A DNA stretch of 64,000 nucleotides from Rhizobiales bacterium dw_265. GTDB taxonomy: Bacteria > Pseudomonadota > Alphaproteobacteria > Micropepsales > Micropepsaceae. Position 1 is the stretch's first letter. The number at the start of each line of letters is the position of its first letter. The notes beneath the pieces were generated by a model. It saw only the letters and a program-made list of their open reading frames with translations. It was not told the origin of the DNA and ran no database searches. The position numbers and the translations under genes are program-made. The DNA is taken from contig JAAVUU010000001.1 in assembly GCA_018449595.1 (NCBI GenBank), positions 124,001-188,000 on the forward strand, read 5' to 3'. Shown here piece after piece: positions 9,218-19,022 of the stretch.

Positions 9218-9703
9218 ATGTCCAGGCCGCCGCTCCTTTTCGCCCTGCTTTTGCTGATGGCTCCCGCCATTTTTCCGGCTGCGCCGGGCTTTTTTGCGGC
9301 TGCGCCGGCTTGGGCCGCCGATCCCGCCGCCGTGGCGAAGATCCATGGCGGCATCGTGGATTGTGTCGGCTGCAACCTGGCGGGCGCCGACCTGACCAAC
9401 ACCTGCGTCAAGGAGCACGACCTGCACGGCGCCGATTTCACCGGCGCCAACGCCACCTTGATGTGCATGTCCTTCGCCAACTTCACCAATGTCAGCTTTC
9501 GGGGTACCGAACTCAGCGGCGCCAACCTGGCGGGCGCGAAAATGGACGGCGCCGACCTGACGGGCGCCAGGACCTCGATCACGTCCTTCCTGGGCACCGA
9601 CCTGACGCATGTCAGGGGGCTGACCCAGGCGCAGCTGAATGTCGCCTGCAGCGACACGGCGACCAAGCTGCCGCCCGGCCTGCACATCCACACCTGTCAG
9701 TAG
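9218..9703 (+). CDS. Secreted pentapeptide-repeat protein with six cysteines
   Basis: A 161-aa protein with a long N-terminal hydrophobic signal (about 5-33, ending AWAA) followed by pentapeptide repeats of the A(D/N)LxG type: CNLAGADLTN, LHGADFTGAN, LSGANLAGAKMDGADLTGAR. These form a right-handed quadrilateral beta-helix. The mature part has cysteines at about 49, 52, 63, 83, 144 and 160, an even number that could make disulfides outside the cytoplasm. Function is unknown. Most studied pentapeptide proteins (for example gyrase-protecting Qnr) are cytoplasmic, so that role is unlikely here. It is convergent with gcvPB. Confidence 0.85.
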   Translation: MSRPPLLFALLLLMAPAIFPAAPGFFAAAPAWAADPAAVAKIHGGIVDCVGCNLAGADLTNTCVKEHDLHGADFTGANATLMCMSFANFTNVSFRGTELSGANLAGAKMDGADLTGARTSITSFLGTDLTHVRGLTQAQLNVACSDTATKLPPGLHIHTCQ

Positions 9704-9740
9704 CGGCCGCCCGCTCAAGCTCGCGGCGTTGGCACTCTCA

Positions 9741-9757
9741 CATGTCCACCGGACATG
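9741..9757. terminator. Small hairpin between convergent genes
   Basis: CATGTCC (9741-9747) and GGACATG (9751-9757) form a 7-bp stem with a three-base loop, midway between the stops of the pentapeptide-repeat gene and gcvPB. There is no T-run, so a terminator role is only suggested by position. Confidence 0.35.
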
Positions 9758-9782
9758 CTCGCGCACTACGCGCGCCGTGACC

Positions 9783-11378
9783 TCACTCCGCGGCTTCCTT
9801 GAGCGGTTCGCGCTTCCAGCGCAGCACCGGCTTGCGCGCGGCCGCGGTCTCGTCCAGGCGGCGGCGCGGGGCCAGGTGCGGGGCGCCGGCAAAACGCTCG
9901 ATCCTCTTGGCCTTGGCCTCGGTCGCCAATGTGTGCAGCACATGGATGAAGCGGTCGAGCGAGTCCTTGCTCTCGCTTTCCGTCGGCTCGATCAGCATCG
10001 CGCCATGCACCACCAGCGGGAAGTACATGGTCATCGGGTGATAGCCCTCGTCGATCATCGCCTTGGCGAAGTCGAGCGTGGTGACGCCGGTATCGTGCAG
10101 GAAACTGTCGTCGAACAGCGCTTCATGCATGCAGGGGCCGTCGCCGAAGGGCGCGCTCATCACATCCTTCAGCGAGGCCAGGACATAGTTGGCCGACAAT
10201 ACCGCGTCTTCCGATGCCTGACGCACGCCGTCGCGGCCATGGCTCAGCATGTAGGTCAGGGCGCGGCTGAACATGCCCATCTGGCCGTGGAAGGCGCACA
10301 TGCGGCCGAACGGCTTTGCGCCATCGGGCGCGTCGTCGCGATCCTCGATCAGGCGCAGGCCCTGGGCATCGGCCACCAGCAGCGGCACCGGCGCATAGGC
10401 CGCCAGCCGATCCGACAGCACCACCGGGCCGGCGCCCGGGCCGCCGCCGCCATGCGGGGTGGAGAAGGTCTTGTGCAGGTTGATGTGCATGGCGTCCACG
10501 CCCAGGTCGCCGGGACGCACCTTGCCGGCGATGGCGTTGAAGTTGGCGCCGTCGCAATAGAAATAGGCGCCGGCGTCATGCACCGCCTTGGCGATGTCAA
10601 TAATTTCACCTTCAAAAAGTCCGCAGGTGTTGGGATTGGTCAGCATGATCGCCGCCACATCGGGGCCCAGCTTGGCTTTCAGGGCCTCGGAGTCCACCCG
10701 GCCGTTCGGCAGTGCGGGCACCTCGTCCACCGTGAAGCCGGCAAAGGCGGCGGTGGCGGGGTTGGTGCCGTGCGCCGATTCCGGCACCAGCACGCGGGGA
10801 CGGTGTTCGCCCCGCGCCTGGAGCGCGGCGCGGATCGCCAGCATGCCGCACAATTCGCCATGCGCCCCCGCCTTGGGCGACATGGCGACGGCGGGCATGC
10901 CTGTCAGGGTGGTCAGCCAGTTCATCAGCTGGGAGATCAGTTCCAGCGCGCCCTGGGTGGTAGATTGCGGCGCCAGCGGATGCAGGTCGCCGAAGCCCGG
11001 CAGCCGCGCCATTTTCTCGTTCAGGCGCGGATTGTGCTTCATGGTGCAGGAGCCCAGCGGATAAAGCCCGCTGTCGATGGCGTAATTCATCCGCGACAGC
11101 CGCACATAGTGGCGGATCACTTCGGGCTCGCTGAGGCCCGGCAGGCCGATCGCGTCCTTGCGGCGCACCCCGCCCAGGCGGTCGCCGGAAATCTGAACGT
11201 CCGGCAGGTCCACGCCGGTGGCGCCATGGCCCAGTTCGAAGATCGGCGCCTCTTCATGGTCCAGGCCGCGATCGCCGGAGATGGTCGACAATTCTTCCGG
11301 CGTATGGGTGCCCGGCGCGATGGGGGCGCGGCGGCTGGTTTCGACAGAGGTCGGGCGGCCCTGGTTGTTCATGGTCAT
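9783..11378 (-). CDS. gcvPB: Glycine dehydrogenase (decarboxylating) subunit 2
   Basis: C-terminal half of the split P-protein of the glycine cleavage system. It holds the PLP lysine in INLHKTFSTPHGGGGPGAGP and decarboxylates glycine, passing aminomethyl to lipoyl-GcvH. The 531-aa length is typical for the two-subunit form. Other conserved stretches include ELGHGATGVDLPD and HYVRLSRMNYAIDSGLYPLGSCTMKHNPRLNE. Its ATG at 11378 overlaps the gcvPA stop (ATGA). It is the last gene of gcvT-gcvH-gcvPA-gcvPB. Confidence 0.97.
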   Translation of the reverse strand: MTMNNQGRPTSVETSRRAPIAPGTHTPEELSTISGDRGLDHEEAPIFELGHGATGVDLPDVQISGDRLGGVRRKDAIGLPGLSEPEVIRHYVRLSRMNYAIDSGLYPLGSCTMKHNPRLNEKMARLPGFGDLHPLAPQSTTQGALELISQLMNWLTTLTGMPAVAMSPKAGAHGELCGMLAIRAALQARGEHRPRVLVPESAHGTNPATAAFAGFTVDEVPALPNGRVDSEALKAKLGPDVAAIMLTNPNTCGLFEGEIIDIAKAVHDAGAYFYCDGANFNAIAGKVRPGDLGVDAMHINLHKTFSTPHGGGGPGAGPVVLSDRLAAYAPVPLLVADAQGLRLIEDRDDAPDGAKPFGRMCAFHGQMGMFSRALTYMLSHGRDGVRQASEDAVLSANYVLASLKDVMSAPFGDGPCMHEALFDDSFLHDTGVTTLDFAKAMIDEGYHPMTMYFPLVVHGAMLIEPTESESKDSLDRFIHVLHTLATEAKAKRIERFAGAPHLAPRRRLDETAAARKPVLRWKREPLKEAAE

Positions 11379-12721
11379 CAGAGGACTTCCTCCAGCGCGC
11401 TCACCAGCGCGTCAAAATCTTCGTCGGTGTTGGTTTCGGTCGCCGCGACGATCAGCAGGTTCTCGCACGCCCTGTCCCTGGAAAGCAGGCGCGAGGCCGG
11501 CACACCGGCAATCACGCCCTTCTGCGCCAGCGCCTCGACGACCGCGCCCGCCGGCTTGGGCAGCTTTACGGTGAATTCGTTGAAGAAGGCGCTTGTCACA
11601 AGCTCCACGCCCGGCAGCGCCGCCAGGCGGTCGGCCAGCGCCGAGGCCTTGGCATGGTTGATCCGCGCCAGGCGCGTCAGCCCCTCCTCGCCCAGCAGCG
11701 AAAGATGGATGGTGAAGGCCAGGCAGCACAGGCCGGAATTGGTGCAGATGTTGCTGGTCGCCTTTTCGCGGCGGATATGCTGCTCGCGGGTGGAAAGCGT
11801 CAGCACATAGCCGCGCCGGCCTTGCGCATCCACCGTCTCGCCGGTCAGCCGGCCGGGCATCTGGCGCAGGAATTTCTCCTGGGTCGCGAACAGCCCGACA
11901 TAGGGTCCGCCGAAATTCAGGCCATTGCCGATACTCTGGCCCTCCGCCGCCACGATATCGGCGCCTTGCGCGCCCGGCGGTTCCAGCAGACCCAGCGACA
12001 CGATCTCCGTCACCACCGCGATCAGCAGCGCGCCCTTGGCATGGGCGGCGTCGGCGATGGGGCGCAGGTTGCGGATCAGGCCGAACACGTCCGGCGACTG
12101 CACCACGACGCAAGCCGTTTCATCGTCGATCAGCGCGATGATGTCTTCGGCGCTGCCCGGCGTCACCGGCGCGCGGCTGACCTTGCCGGTCAGGTTCGCC
12201 AGGGTCTCGACGGTCTCGGCATAATGCGGATGCAGGCCGCCCGACAGGATCGCCTTGCCGCGCTTGGTGATGCGCTGGGCCATCAGCACGGCTTCGGCGG
12301 TGGCCGTCGAGCCGTCATAGAGCGAGGCGTTGGCGACTTCCATGCCGGTGAGCAGCGCCACCTGGGTCTGGAATTCGAACAGATACTGCAGCGTGCCCTG
12401 TGCGATTTCCGGCTGGTAGGGGGTGTAGCTGGTGAGGAATTCCGAGCGCTGGATCAGGTGATCCACGGCGCTGGGGACATGATGCTTGTAGGCGCCCGCG
12501 CCGCAGAAAAACGGCGCCGCGCCCGCCGCCACATTGCGCGCCGCCAGCCTAGTCAGCGCCCGCTCGACTTCCATCTCGCCCTGGGTGTCGGGCAGATCGA
12601 AGGCCGACAATCCCGCCATGGCCGACTTGGGCACATCGCGAAACAGCGCGTCCACATTGGGCGCGCCGATCTTCGCCAGCATGGCGCGCCGGTCATCGGC
12701 GGTGAGCGGCAGGTATCGCAT
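11378..12721 (-). CDS. gcvPA: Glycine dehydrogenase (decarboxylating) subunit 1
   Basis: N-terminal half of the split P-protein; forms the heterotetramer with GcvPB. The 447-aa product begins [19 protein letters not shown]. Conserved stretches include [39 protein letters not shown] text and [18 protein letters not shown]. The start at 12721 was chosen over an in-frame upstream start (12760) because the latter would run back into gcvH. Only one base separates it from the gcvH stop, indicating coupling. Confidence 0.96.
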   Translation of the reverse strand: MRYLPLTADDRRAMLAKIGAPNVDALFRDVPKSAMAGLSAFDLPDTQGEMEVERALTRLAARNVAAGAAPFFCGAGAYKHHVPSAVDHLIQRSEFLTSYTPYQPEIAQGTLQYLFEFQTQVALLTGMEVANASLYDGSTATAEAVLMAQRITKRGKAILSGGLHPHYAETVETLANLTGKVSRAPVTPGSAEDIIALIDDETACVVVQSPDVFGLIRNLRPIADAAHAKGALLIAVVTEIVSLGLLEPPGAQGADIVAAEGQSIGNGLNFGGPYVGLFATQEKFLRQMPGRLTGETVDAQGRRGYVLTLSTREQHIRREKATSNICTNSGLCCLAFTIHLSLLGEEGLTRLARINHAKASALADRLAALPGVELVTSAFFNEFTVKLPKPAGAVVEALAQKGVIAGVPASRLLSRDRACENLLIVAATETNTDEDFDALVSALEEVL

Positions 12722-12722
12722 G

Positions 12723-13097
12723 TCAGAGGCCTTCCACGAACTTGGCGTAGGCGGCGGCATCCATCAGCTTGGCGAATTCACCCGCATCGGCGAGCTTGAG
12801 CTTGAAGAACCAGCCCGCGCCTTCGGGGTCTTCATTGACCTTGGAAGGTTCTTTTTCCAGTGCGCTGTTGGCGGCGGTAACGGTGCCGCCGGCCGGGGCA
12901 TAGATGTCGCTGGCCGCCTTGACGCTTTCCACCACGGCGGCCTCGCCGCCCGCGGTCACGGTCTTGGCCAGCGGCGGCAGTTCCACGAATACCACATCGC
13001 CCAGGCTTTCCGCGGCGTATTTGGTAATGCCGACCGTGGCCTCGTCGCCCTCGAGGCGGATCCATTCATGCTGGTCGGTATAGCGGACTTCGGACAT
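12723..13097 (-). CDS. gcvH: Glycine cleavage system H protein
   Basis: GcvH is the lipoyl carrier that shuttles the aminomethyl group between the P, T and L proteins. The 124-aa length is typical. The lipoylation site is [14 protein letters not shown], with Lys60 as the modified residue. AGGAG, overlapping the gcvT stop codon, lies just upstream of the ATG as a clear Shine-Dalgarno. Confidence 0.98.
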   Translation of the reverse strand: MSEVRYTDQHEWIRLEGDEATVGITKYAAESLGDVVFVELPPLAKTVTAGGEAAVVESVKAASDIYAPAGGTVTAANSALEKEPSKVNEDPEGAGWFFKLKLADAGEFAKLMDAAAYAKFVEGL

Positions 13098-13106
13098 GCA
13101 AAACTC

Positions 13107-14204
13107 CTAGCGGCGATAAGTATGGGGAACAAAAGGCATTGGTGAAATAGTGGCAGGCAAGGCTTTTCCGCGCACGATCAAGTCTACCGGGGTGCCGTTG
13201 ACGGCGAAAACACTTTCGACATACCCCATGGCCATCGGCGCGTTGAGGCTGGGACCGAACCCCCCGGACGTCACCTTGCCGATGATCCTGCCGGTTTTAT
13301 CGGCAATTTCCGTGCCCTCCCGGGCGGGCGCCCGGCCATCGGGACGCAGGCCCACCCGCTTGATCGCCTGGGGGCCCAGGGTGGCGGCGGCGCCGGGAAA
13401 ATCCTTTGCTTCCTTGCGGCGCTTGCCCACCGACCACATCAGGCTGGCTTCCGCCGGATTGCGGGTCTCGTCAATGTCATGGCCGTACAGGCACAGGCCA
13501 GCCTCCAGCCGCAGGCTGTCGCGGGCGCCCAGCCCGATCGGCAGCACCTCGGCCTCGGCCAGCAGGGTGCGGGCGACCTTTTCGGCATCCTCGCCTTCCA
13601 GGGAAATCTCGAAACCGTCCTCGCCGGTATAGCCGGTGCGGCTGACGATGGCGGGGCAGCCGGCGACCGTGGCGCGCCCCACCTTCATGAAGGTCAGTTC
13701 GGAAATACCGGGAGAATGGCGTTCCAGCACCGCCGCCGCCGCCGGTCCCTGCAACGCCAGCAGCGCCCGATCCGGCCTGGGCGTCAGTGTCGCAGCCCCC
13801 GCCAGCTTGCCGGCAATCAGGGCGAAGTCGCCTTCCTTGGTGTCGGCATTGACGACGACATACAGGTCCGCCTCGCCCTGAAGGCGGGAGAACATGAAGT
13901 CGTCCTTGATGGTGCCCGCATCCGTCAGCAGCAGGCCGTAGCGCTGCATGCCTTCCTTCAGGCCCGCGACATCGGCGGGTGTAAGCCTTTCCAGGGCGGC
14001 GGTGTCGCCAGCCAGGAAAGCCTGGCCCATATGGGAGACATCGAACAGCCCGGCTTTCTCGCGGGTGTGCAGATGCTCCTTCAGGACACCGGCGGGATAT
14101 TGCACCGGCATCTCATAACCGGCGAAGGGCACCATCCTGGCCCCCAGCGCGATATGGAGGGCATGAAGGGGAGTGCGGCGCAGAACTTGTGTCGTCAGTG
14201 TCAT
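13107..14204 (-). CDS. gcvT: Glycine cleavage system T protein (aminomethyltransferase)
   Basis: GcvT transfers the methylene group from aminomethyl-lipoyl-GcvH to tetrahydrofolate, releasing ammonia. The 365-aa protein has the usual folate-binding N-terminal region (MVPFAGYEMPVQYPAG, GLFDVSHMGQ), the SRTGYTGEDGFEI segment and the C-terminal barrel. It is first in the gcv operon, with AGGG a few bases before the ATG and a tandem glycine riboswitch ending about 40 bases upstream. Confidence 0.98.
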   Translation of the reverse strand: MTLTTQVLRRTPLHALHIALGARMVPFAGYEMPVQYPAGVLKEHLHTREKAGLFDVSHMGQAFLAGDTAALERLTPADVAGLKEGMQRYGLLLTDAGTIKDDFMFSRLQGEADLYVVVNADTKEGDFALIAGKLAGAATLTPRPDRALLALQGPAAAAVLERHSPGISELTFMKVGRATVAGCPAIVSRTGYTGEDGFEISLEGEDAEKVARTLLAEAEVLPIGLGARDSLRLEAGLCLYGHDIDETRNPAEASLMWSVGKRRKEAKDFPGAAATLGPQAIKRVGLRPDGRAPAREGTEIADKTGRIIGKVTSGGFGPSLNAPMAMGYVESVFAVNGTPVDLIVRGKALPATISPMPFVPHTYRR

Positions 14205-14244
14205 TCAGATCCCTATGCGTGTGAGTCCACGCTCGCAAAAGCAT

Positions 14245-14441
14245 GGCCCCTCTGTCATCGGACCTGAGAGATTTCCCCCAACATAATTGGGACTACCCCT
14301 TCGGTGGAAGCTTGCCCGTCCCTGATTAAAAAGACAGACAGCCACGCTTTCCAGAATTTCATCACCCGCGCGGTCCATTTTGCCTGAGAGTTTCCGGGGC
14401 GGTTGCTCCTTCGGCGGCCTTATCTGGCTCTCTCCCGCGAG
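14245..14441 (-). promoter_or_regulatory. Tandem glycine riboswitch
   Basis: Read on the minus strand, the gcvT leader contains two consecutive glycine aptamers. Aptamer 1 (about 14441 to 14340) has GGGAGAG, GCCGAAGGAGCAA and ACTCTCAGGCAAAATGGACC. Aptamer 2 (about 14338 to 14245) has CACCGAAGGGGTA, ATCTCTCAGGTCCGATGACA and GAGGGG. The CCGAAGG(A/G)G and CTCTCAGG cores repeated about 100 bases apart are diagnostic of the known cooperative ON-switch for gcv operons. Boundaries are approximate. Confidence 0.93.
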
Positions 14442-14582
14442 GGATCATGTGCTGACCATTCCGGCGGCGTCTCACGACGGGCCCCATGTTGCAAAGCATC
14501 ATAAAGGGGGGCAATTCGGAGTCAATAAAACCACACGAAAAGCCGCAAACCTGCTGGTTTCAGGCACATTCTTGATGGAAAT

Positions 14583-16361
14583 TCACATCCGGGCGGGGGT
14601 TTCGATGCCCAGCACGCACAAAACCTGCGTGAGAACCGCCAGCACCCTTTCACACAACCCCAACCGGCTGGCCCGCAGCGCCAAATCCGATTCGGACAGG
14701 ATGTGATGGGCGCCATAGAAGCGGCTGAAATTCTGGGCCAGTTCAAAGGCATATTCGCACAGCAGGTTGGGCGCCCGCTTGTCCTCGGCGGCCGCCAGGA
14801 CATCGCCCAGGGAGAGTATCTGCAGGACCAGGGTGCGCTCTTCCGGTGCATGGACCTTGGGCGCCGCCGTCTCGAAATTTTCCGCCCGGCGCAGCAGCGA
14901 CTGGATGCGCACCGCCGCATATTGCAGGTAGGGCCCGGTCTTGCCCTCGAATTTGGAAAAGCGTTCCAGGTCGAAAACATAATCCGTGGCGCGGTGGTTG
15001 GAGAGGTCGGCGAACTTGATGGTGGCGATGCCGACCTTGCGGGCGATCCCGGCGCGCTCCTCGGGGCCGATATCGGCGTCCAGCGTCTGTTCGGCGAGGC
15101 GCTGCTGGGCCTCCTGCGTCGCCATGCCGATCAGGTCGTGCAGCTTCATCACGCCGCCGGCGCGGGTCTTGAACGGCTTGCCGTCGGGACCGTTCATGGT
15201 GCCATAGCCGACATGCTCCAGATGTGCATGGCCGCAAAGCCCGGCCTTTTGCGCGGCGCGAAACACCTGCTCGAAATGGCCGTGCTGGCGATGGTCCACC
15301 ACATACAGGATCAGATCGGGATCATAGGCGCGCACCCGTTCGACGATGGTGGCGAGGTCCGTGGTGCCATAGAGAACGCCGCCTTCCGATTTCACCAGGA
15401 TCAGCGGCGGCAGCGGCTTCTTGTCATCGTCTTGCGCCACCGGCACCACCAGCGCGCCTTCGCTGCGTTCGGCCAGGCCGCGGGCCGTGAGGTCTTCGAT
15501 CATGGGCCCAATCAGCGCATCCACGCTGGACTCGCCGTTCCAAAGATCGAAGCGGACGCCCAGCGCGCCGAATTCGCGGGCCAGGCCGGCCTCGGAAACC
15601 TTCACGAAATGCCGCCACAGGGCGCGATAGCCGGGCCGGCCCGCCTGCAGGTCCACGGTGGCGCGCCGCGCCGCCTCCAGCCGCGCCGGGTCGGCCTTGC
15701 AGGCGGCCGAGGCGCGCGGATAGAGCGTCTCCAGGTCGTCCATGCCGACGGGAGATTCTTCCGGGTACGGACCAACGCTGTTGGCGTCGAAATACGGCAG
15801 GCCGGGCTGCTCGATCTCGATCTGCGAGATCAGCTGGCCCATCTGCAGGCCCCAGTCGCCCAGATGCACATCGCTGATTACGGTCCAGCCGTTGAGCCGG
15901 TACAGCCGCTGCAGGCAATCGCCGATGATGGACGACCGCAAATGCCCCACATGCATCGGCTTGGCGATATTGGGGCCGCCGAAATCAATCACCACCGTCT
16001 TGCCTTCGCCGGTATTGGCGCCGGTGGCCGGCAGGGCGATGCGCGCATTCAGCGCCTCATCGGACAGGTCGAGGTTGAGGAAGCCGGGACCCGCGATATC
16101 CACCTTGGCGAAGAGCGGGTCGGCGGCCAGCCGCGCCTTGATTTTCTCGGCAATGGCGCGGGGGTTCGCCTTGGCGGCCCCCGCCGGACTGCCATCGGCA
16201 GGACGGCCACTTAAAAACTTCGCGGCGGCCAGCGCGCCGTTGCACTGGAATTGCGCCAGGTCGGGCCGGTCGGACACCACCACCCGGCCGAAGCTTTCCG
16301 CCAGGCCCTCGGCGGCGAAGGCCTGCCCGACGATCCCCGACAACTCGCCCGTCAAAGACAT
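14583..16361 (-). CDS. argS: Arginyl-tRNA synthetase
   Basis: Class I aminoacyl-tRNA synthetase that charges tRNA-Arg. The 592-aa length is standard. Regions: N-terminal additional domain (1-110), catalytic Rossmann fold with GGPNIAKPMHVGHLRSS (the HIGH-type motif HVGH at 137-140), and the C-terminal anticodon-binding domain containing the conserved KMSKR-region equivalent and ending in ETPARM. The minus-strand bases just downstream show only a weak hairpin (AAACC/GGTTT), with no convincing terminator before the gcvT riboswitch. Confidence 0.97.
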   Translation of the reverse strand: MSLTGELSGIVGQAFAAEGLAESFGRVVVSDRPDLAQFQCNGALAAAKFLSGRPADGSPAGAAKANPRAIAEKIKARLAADPLFAKVDIAGPGFLNLDLSDEALNARIALPATGANTGEGKTVVIDFGGPNIAKPMHVGHLRSSIIGDCLQRLYRLNGWTVISDVHLGDWGLQMGQLISQIEIEQPGLPYFDANSVGPYPEESPVGMDDLETLYPRASAACKADPARLEAARRATVDLQAGRPGYRALWRHFVKVSEAGLAREFGALGVRFDLWNGESSVDALIGPMIEDLTARGLAERSEGALVVPVAQDDDKKPLPPLILVKSEGGVLYGTTDLATIVERVRAYDPDLILYVVDHRQHGHFEQVFRAAQKAGLCGHAHLEHVGYGTMNGPDGKPFKTRAGGVMKLHDLIGMATQEAQQRLAEQTLDADIGPEERAGIARKVGIATIKFADLSNHRATDYVFDLERFSKFEGKTGPYLQYAAVRIQSLLRRAENFETAAPKVHAPEERTLVLQILSLGDVLAAAEDKRAPNLLCEYAFELAQNFSRFYGAHHILSESDLALRASRLGLCERVLAVLTQVLCVLGIETPARM

Positions 16362-16375
16362 CTAGAGATCCGCGA

Positions 16376-16900
16376 TCATGGCAGGTAGCGGCCCCGCATC
16401 TGGTTATACTCCATCTGCGCCTTGGTCAGCTGGAAGCCCGCCAGCATCTGGTAGTTCCACGGCAGCTTGCCGTTCTCGATGCGGATTTCCGGGGTCTCCG
16501 GCGTCTGGACGATGGTGCTGCTGGCCGCGCCCGGCGCGAAGGTGAACTTCAGGGTGAAATTGCGCTTGGCGTAGATCTTGGCGCCTTCATTCACCACCAC
16601 GAAATAGGGCACCGAATAGCTCGCCGCTTCGCTGGTCGGCGCGCGGGTGGCGCGGAAGGTCAAGGCCAGCGAGGAGCGCACCACCGTGGTGGTCTGGTTG
16701 AAGACACAGTCCAGCTGGGCGTTCTGCAGGGTCACGCTGTAAAGCTCGTTGGCCAGGTCGGCGGCCGCGCCCGGGCGCATCACGGTCACCGTGGCGGTAT
16801 CGGCCAGGATCGCCGGCACGGGGCAGACCACGATCTTGGTGCTGCAGCCCAGGAGCAGAAGGGCAGCGGCAAGGGCGGCGAAACGGGGCAGACGGCTCAT
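16376..16900 (-). CDS. Putative lipoprotein, function unknown
   Basis: From the ATG at 16900 the product is 174 aa with a lipoprotein signal: MSRLPRFAALAAALLLLGCS, with Cys19 as the predicted lipidated residue. The longer frame to 17005 adds 35 basic residues and buries the signal. The mature part is mostly beta-like with no family recognised (TATVTVMRPG, NFTLKFTFAPG, QMEYNQMRGRYLP). It lies 14 bases upstream of argS on the same strand, so it could be co-transcribed with it. Confidence 0.75.
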   Translation of the reverse strand: MSRLPRFAALAAALLLLGCSTKIVVCPVPAILADTATVTVMRPGAAADLANELYSVTLQNAQLDCVFNQTTTVVRSSLALTFRATRAPTSEAASYSVPYFVVVNEGAKIYAKRNFTLKFTFAPGAASSTIVQTPETPEIRIENGKLPWNYQMLAGFQLTKAQMEYNQMRGRYLP

Positions 16901-17093
16901 CGAAACTGGTTCTTTCCTGGCGTCCGGAAAAGCGGAACGCTTGACTTTTGCCCGCCCCCGCCCGACTTCTCCGAACCGCCGATTTGGGCGGCGGACCATA
17001 GCCAAGCGGGCCAGGGATGCAAAGCATAGAACGCCAGAAAAGCCAAGGCTTTCGCGGTTTTAAGGCTGGCCCGCGCATCGAAATGCCCCGCTG

Positions 17094-18050
17094 ATGGCTG
17101 TCTATACGGATGTCAGCTTTGAAGACCTGGAACGGCTGCTGGAGCAGTATGACATCGGCCAGCCCTTGTCCTTCAAGGGCATCGCCGAGGGCATCGAGAA
17201 TTCCAACTTCTACCTGCAGACCGACCGCGGCGCCTTCATCCTGACCCTGTATGAAAAGCGCGTGGTCAGCGAAGACCTGCCGTTCTTCCTGGGGCTGATG
17301 GAACATCTGGCGCGGGCGGGCGTGCATTGCCCCCTGCCCGTCAAGACCAGGGACGGCACGGCGCTGGTCCAGCTCAACCGCCGCAATGGCGCCATCGTTA
17401 CCTTCCTGACCGGCATTTCGCTGCGGCGCCCGGACGTGGCGCATTGCGCCGCCGGCGGCGCCGCGCTGGCCGGGCTGCACAAGGCGGGTGAAGGCTTCGC
17501 CCTGACGCGCGCCAATGCGCTGGGGCCCAAGGGCTGGCGGCCGCTGTTTGAATCCATTCACGGCGCCGACGGCATCGAGGAAGAGCTGACCGCGCTGATG
17601 CGGACGGCGCTGGACGAGCTGGAGGCAGGCTGGCCGCAAGGATTGCCCAGCGGCGTGATCCATGCCGACTTCTTTCCCGACAATGTGCTGTTCGTGAAGG
17701 AAGCGGTGGGCGGCATCATAGATTTCTATTTCGCCTGCAACGATTATTACGCCTATGACCTGGCGGTGATGCTGAACAGCTGGTGCTTCGAGATCGACGG
17801 CAGCTACAACATCACCAAGGGCCAGTCGGTGATCAACGCCTACAAGGCGGCGCGGCCGCTCAGCGATGCCGAGATCGCCGCCCTGCCCGTATTGATGCGC
17901 GGTTCGGCGCTGCGCTTCTTGCTGACGCGCACTTATGACTGGCTCAATCCCGATCCCAATGCGCTGGTGCGCCCCAAGGACCCGCGCGAATATTCCAAGA
18001 AGCTGCGCTTCCACAACAAGGTGAAACATGCGCGGGAATACGGGTTATGA
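17094..18050 (+). CDS. thrB: Homoserine kinase (ThrB, aminoglycoside-phosphotransferase fold)
   Basis: Phosphorylates homoserine to O-phosphohomoserine for threonine synthesis. The 318-aa sequence matches the APH-fold ThrB of alphaproteobacteria rather than the GHMP kinase of enterics: [33 protein letters not shown] (nucleotide loop), catalytic [11 protein letters not shown] and metal-binding [16 protein letters not shown]. The next enzyme, thrC, is in the window at 23894-25291 on the other strand. The stop overlaps the rnhA start (ATGA). Confidence 0.95.
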   Translation: MAVYTDVSFEDLERLLEQYDIGQPLSFKGIAEGIENSNFYLQTDRGAFILTLYEKRVVSEDLPFFLGLMEHLARAGVHCPLPVKTRDGTALVQLNRRNGAIVTFLTGISLRRPDVAHCAAGGAALAGLHKAGEGFALTRANALGPKGWRPLFESIHGADGIEEELTALMRTALDELEAGWPQGLPSGVIHADFFPDNVLFVKEAVGGIIDFYFACNDYYAYDLAVMLNSWCFEIDGSYNITKGQSVINAYKAARPLSDAEIAALPVLMRGSALRFLLTRTYDWLNPDPNALVRPKDPREYSKKLRFHNKVKHAREYGL

Positions 18051-18475
18051 GCATTGATATATTTACCGATGGCGCCTGTTCGGGAAATCCCGGTCCCGGC
18101 GGCTGGGCGGCGATCCTGCGCAGCGGCGGCCATGAAAAGGAACTGTCGGGCGGCGAGAAAGCCACCACCAACAACCGCATGGAGATGATGGCGGTGATCG
18201 AGGGGCTCAAGGCGCTGAAGACCAAAAGCGCCGTCACCATCCACACCGACTCCCGCTATGTGATGGACGGGGCGTCGAAATGGATCATCGGCTGGAAGAA
18301 AAAAGGCTGGAAGACCGCCGACAGGAAGCCGGTCAAGAATGAAGACCTGTGGCGGGCGCTGGACGACGAAATGGCCCGGCACACCATCCGCTGGGTATGG
18401 GTCGCGGGCCATTCCGGCCATCCGGAGAACGAGCGCGCCGATGCGTTGGCGCGCGGGGCGATCCCGGGCCGTTAA
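18047..18475 (+). CDS. rnhA: Ribonuclease HI
   Basis: Degrades the RNA strand of RNA-DNA hybrids. The 142-aa protein has the four acidic active-site positions in their usual contexts: [15 protein letters not shown] (Asp), [13 protein letters not shown] (Glu), [10 protein letters not shown] (Asp) and [15 protein letters not shown] (Asp, with its His). It is coupled to thrB by a four-base overlap, an arrangement common in alphaproteobacteria. Confidence 0.98.
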   Translation: MSIDIFTDGACSGNPGPGGWAAILRSGGHEKELSGGEKATTNNRMEMMAVIEGLKALKTKSAVTIHTDSRYVMDGASKWIIGWKKKGWKTADRKPVKNEDLWRALDDEMARHTIRWVWVAGHSGHPENERADALARGAIPGR

Positions 18476-18479
18476 TCAC

Positions 18480-18507
18480 TGTCATTCCCGCTTTCGCGGG
18501 AATGACA
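18480..18507. repeat. 28-bp TGTCATTCCCGC hairpin
   Basis: TGTCATTCCCGC (18480-18491), loop TTTC, GCGGGAATGACA (18496-18507) is a perfect 12-bp palindrome between the convergent rnhA and peroxiredoxin genes. The same layout recurs at 58794-58821 with one changed base pair, so it is a dispersed repeat that may also serve as a terminator. Confidence 0.75.
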
Positions 18508-18514
18508 AATGAAA

Positions 18515-19006
18515 TTACGGCAACTGCCCCGAACTCAGCAGATATTCCGCGCTCGACACTTCAAACGCCCCCGGCGCTTCGATGTTCAGCGACTGCACCA
18601 CACCGTCCTCCACGATCATGGAATAGCGCTGGCTGCGCTTGCCCATGCCGAACTTGGTGCCGTCCATCTCCAGGCCCAGGGCGCGGGTGAAATCGCCATT
18701 GCCGTCGGCCAGCATGTGCACAAAGCCGTCGGACTTCTGGTCCTTGCCCCAGGCGCCCATCACGAAGGCGTCGTTGACCGAGACGCAGGCGATCTCGTCC
18801 ACGCCCTTGGCCTTCAGCGCCTCATAGTTGGCGACAAAGCCCGGCACATGCTTGGCCGAGCAGGTCGGGGTGAAAGCGCCGGGCAGCGCGAACAGCGCCA
18901 CCGTCTTGCCGGCGAAGAACTTGTCGGTGGACACGGGCGTGGGCTTGCCGTCCTGCATTTCCATCAGGGTGGCGGAGGGGATTTTTTCGCCGACTTGAAT
19001 CGTCAT
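18515..19006 (-). CDS. Type II peroxiredoxin (Prx5 family)
   Basis: Thiol peroxidase that reduces hydrogen peroxide and alkyl hydroperoxides, in this family normally with glutaredoxin or thioredoxin. The 163-aa protein carries the peroxidatic Cys49 in PGAFTPTCSAKHVPGF and a second Cys73 in DEIACVSVNDAFVM, matching the spacing of type II peroxiredoxins. The start at 19006 has GGAG about seven bases upstream and gives the normal N-terminus MTIQVGEKIPSATL; the longer frame (to 19129) would overlap the EAL gene. Confidence 0.95.
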   Translation of the reverse strand: MTIQVGEKIPSATLMEMQDGKPTPVSTDKFFAGKTVALFALPGAFTPTCSAKHVPGFVANYEALKAKGVDEIACVSVNDAFVMGAWGKDQKSDGFVHMLADGNGDFTRALGLEMDGTKFGMGKRSQRYSMIVEDGVVQSLNIEAPGAFEVSSAEYLLSSGQLP

Positions 19007-19022
19007 GGTGGTCTCCGTTGGG

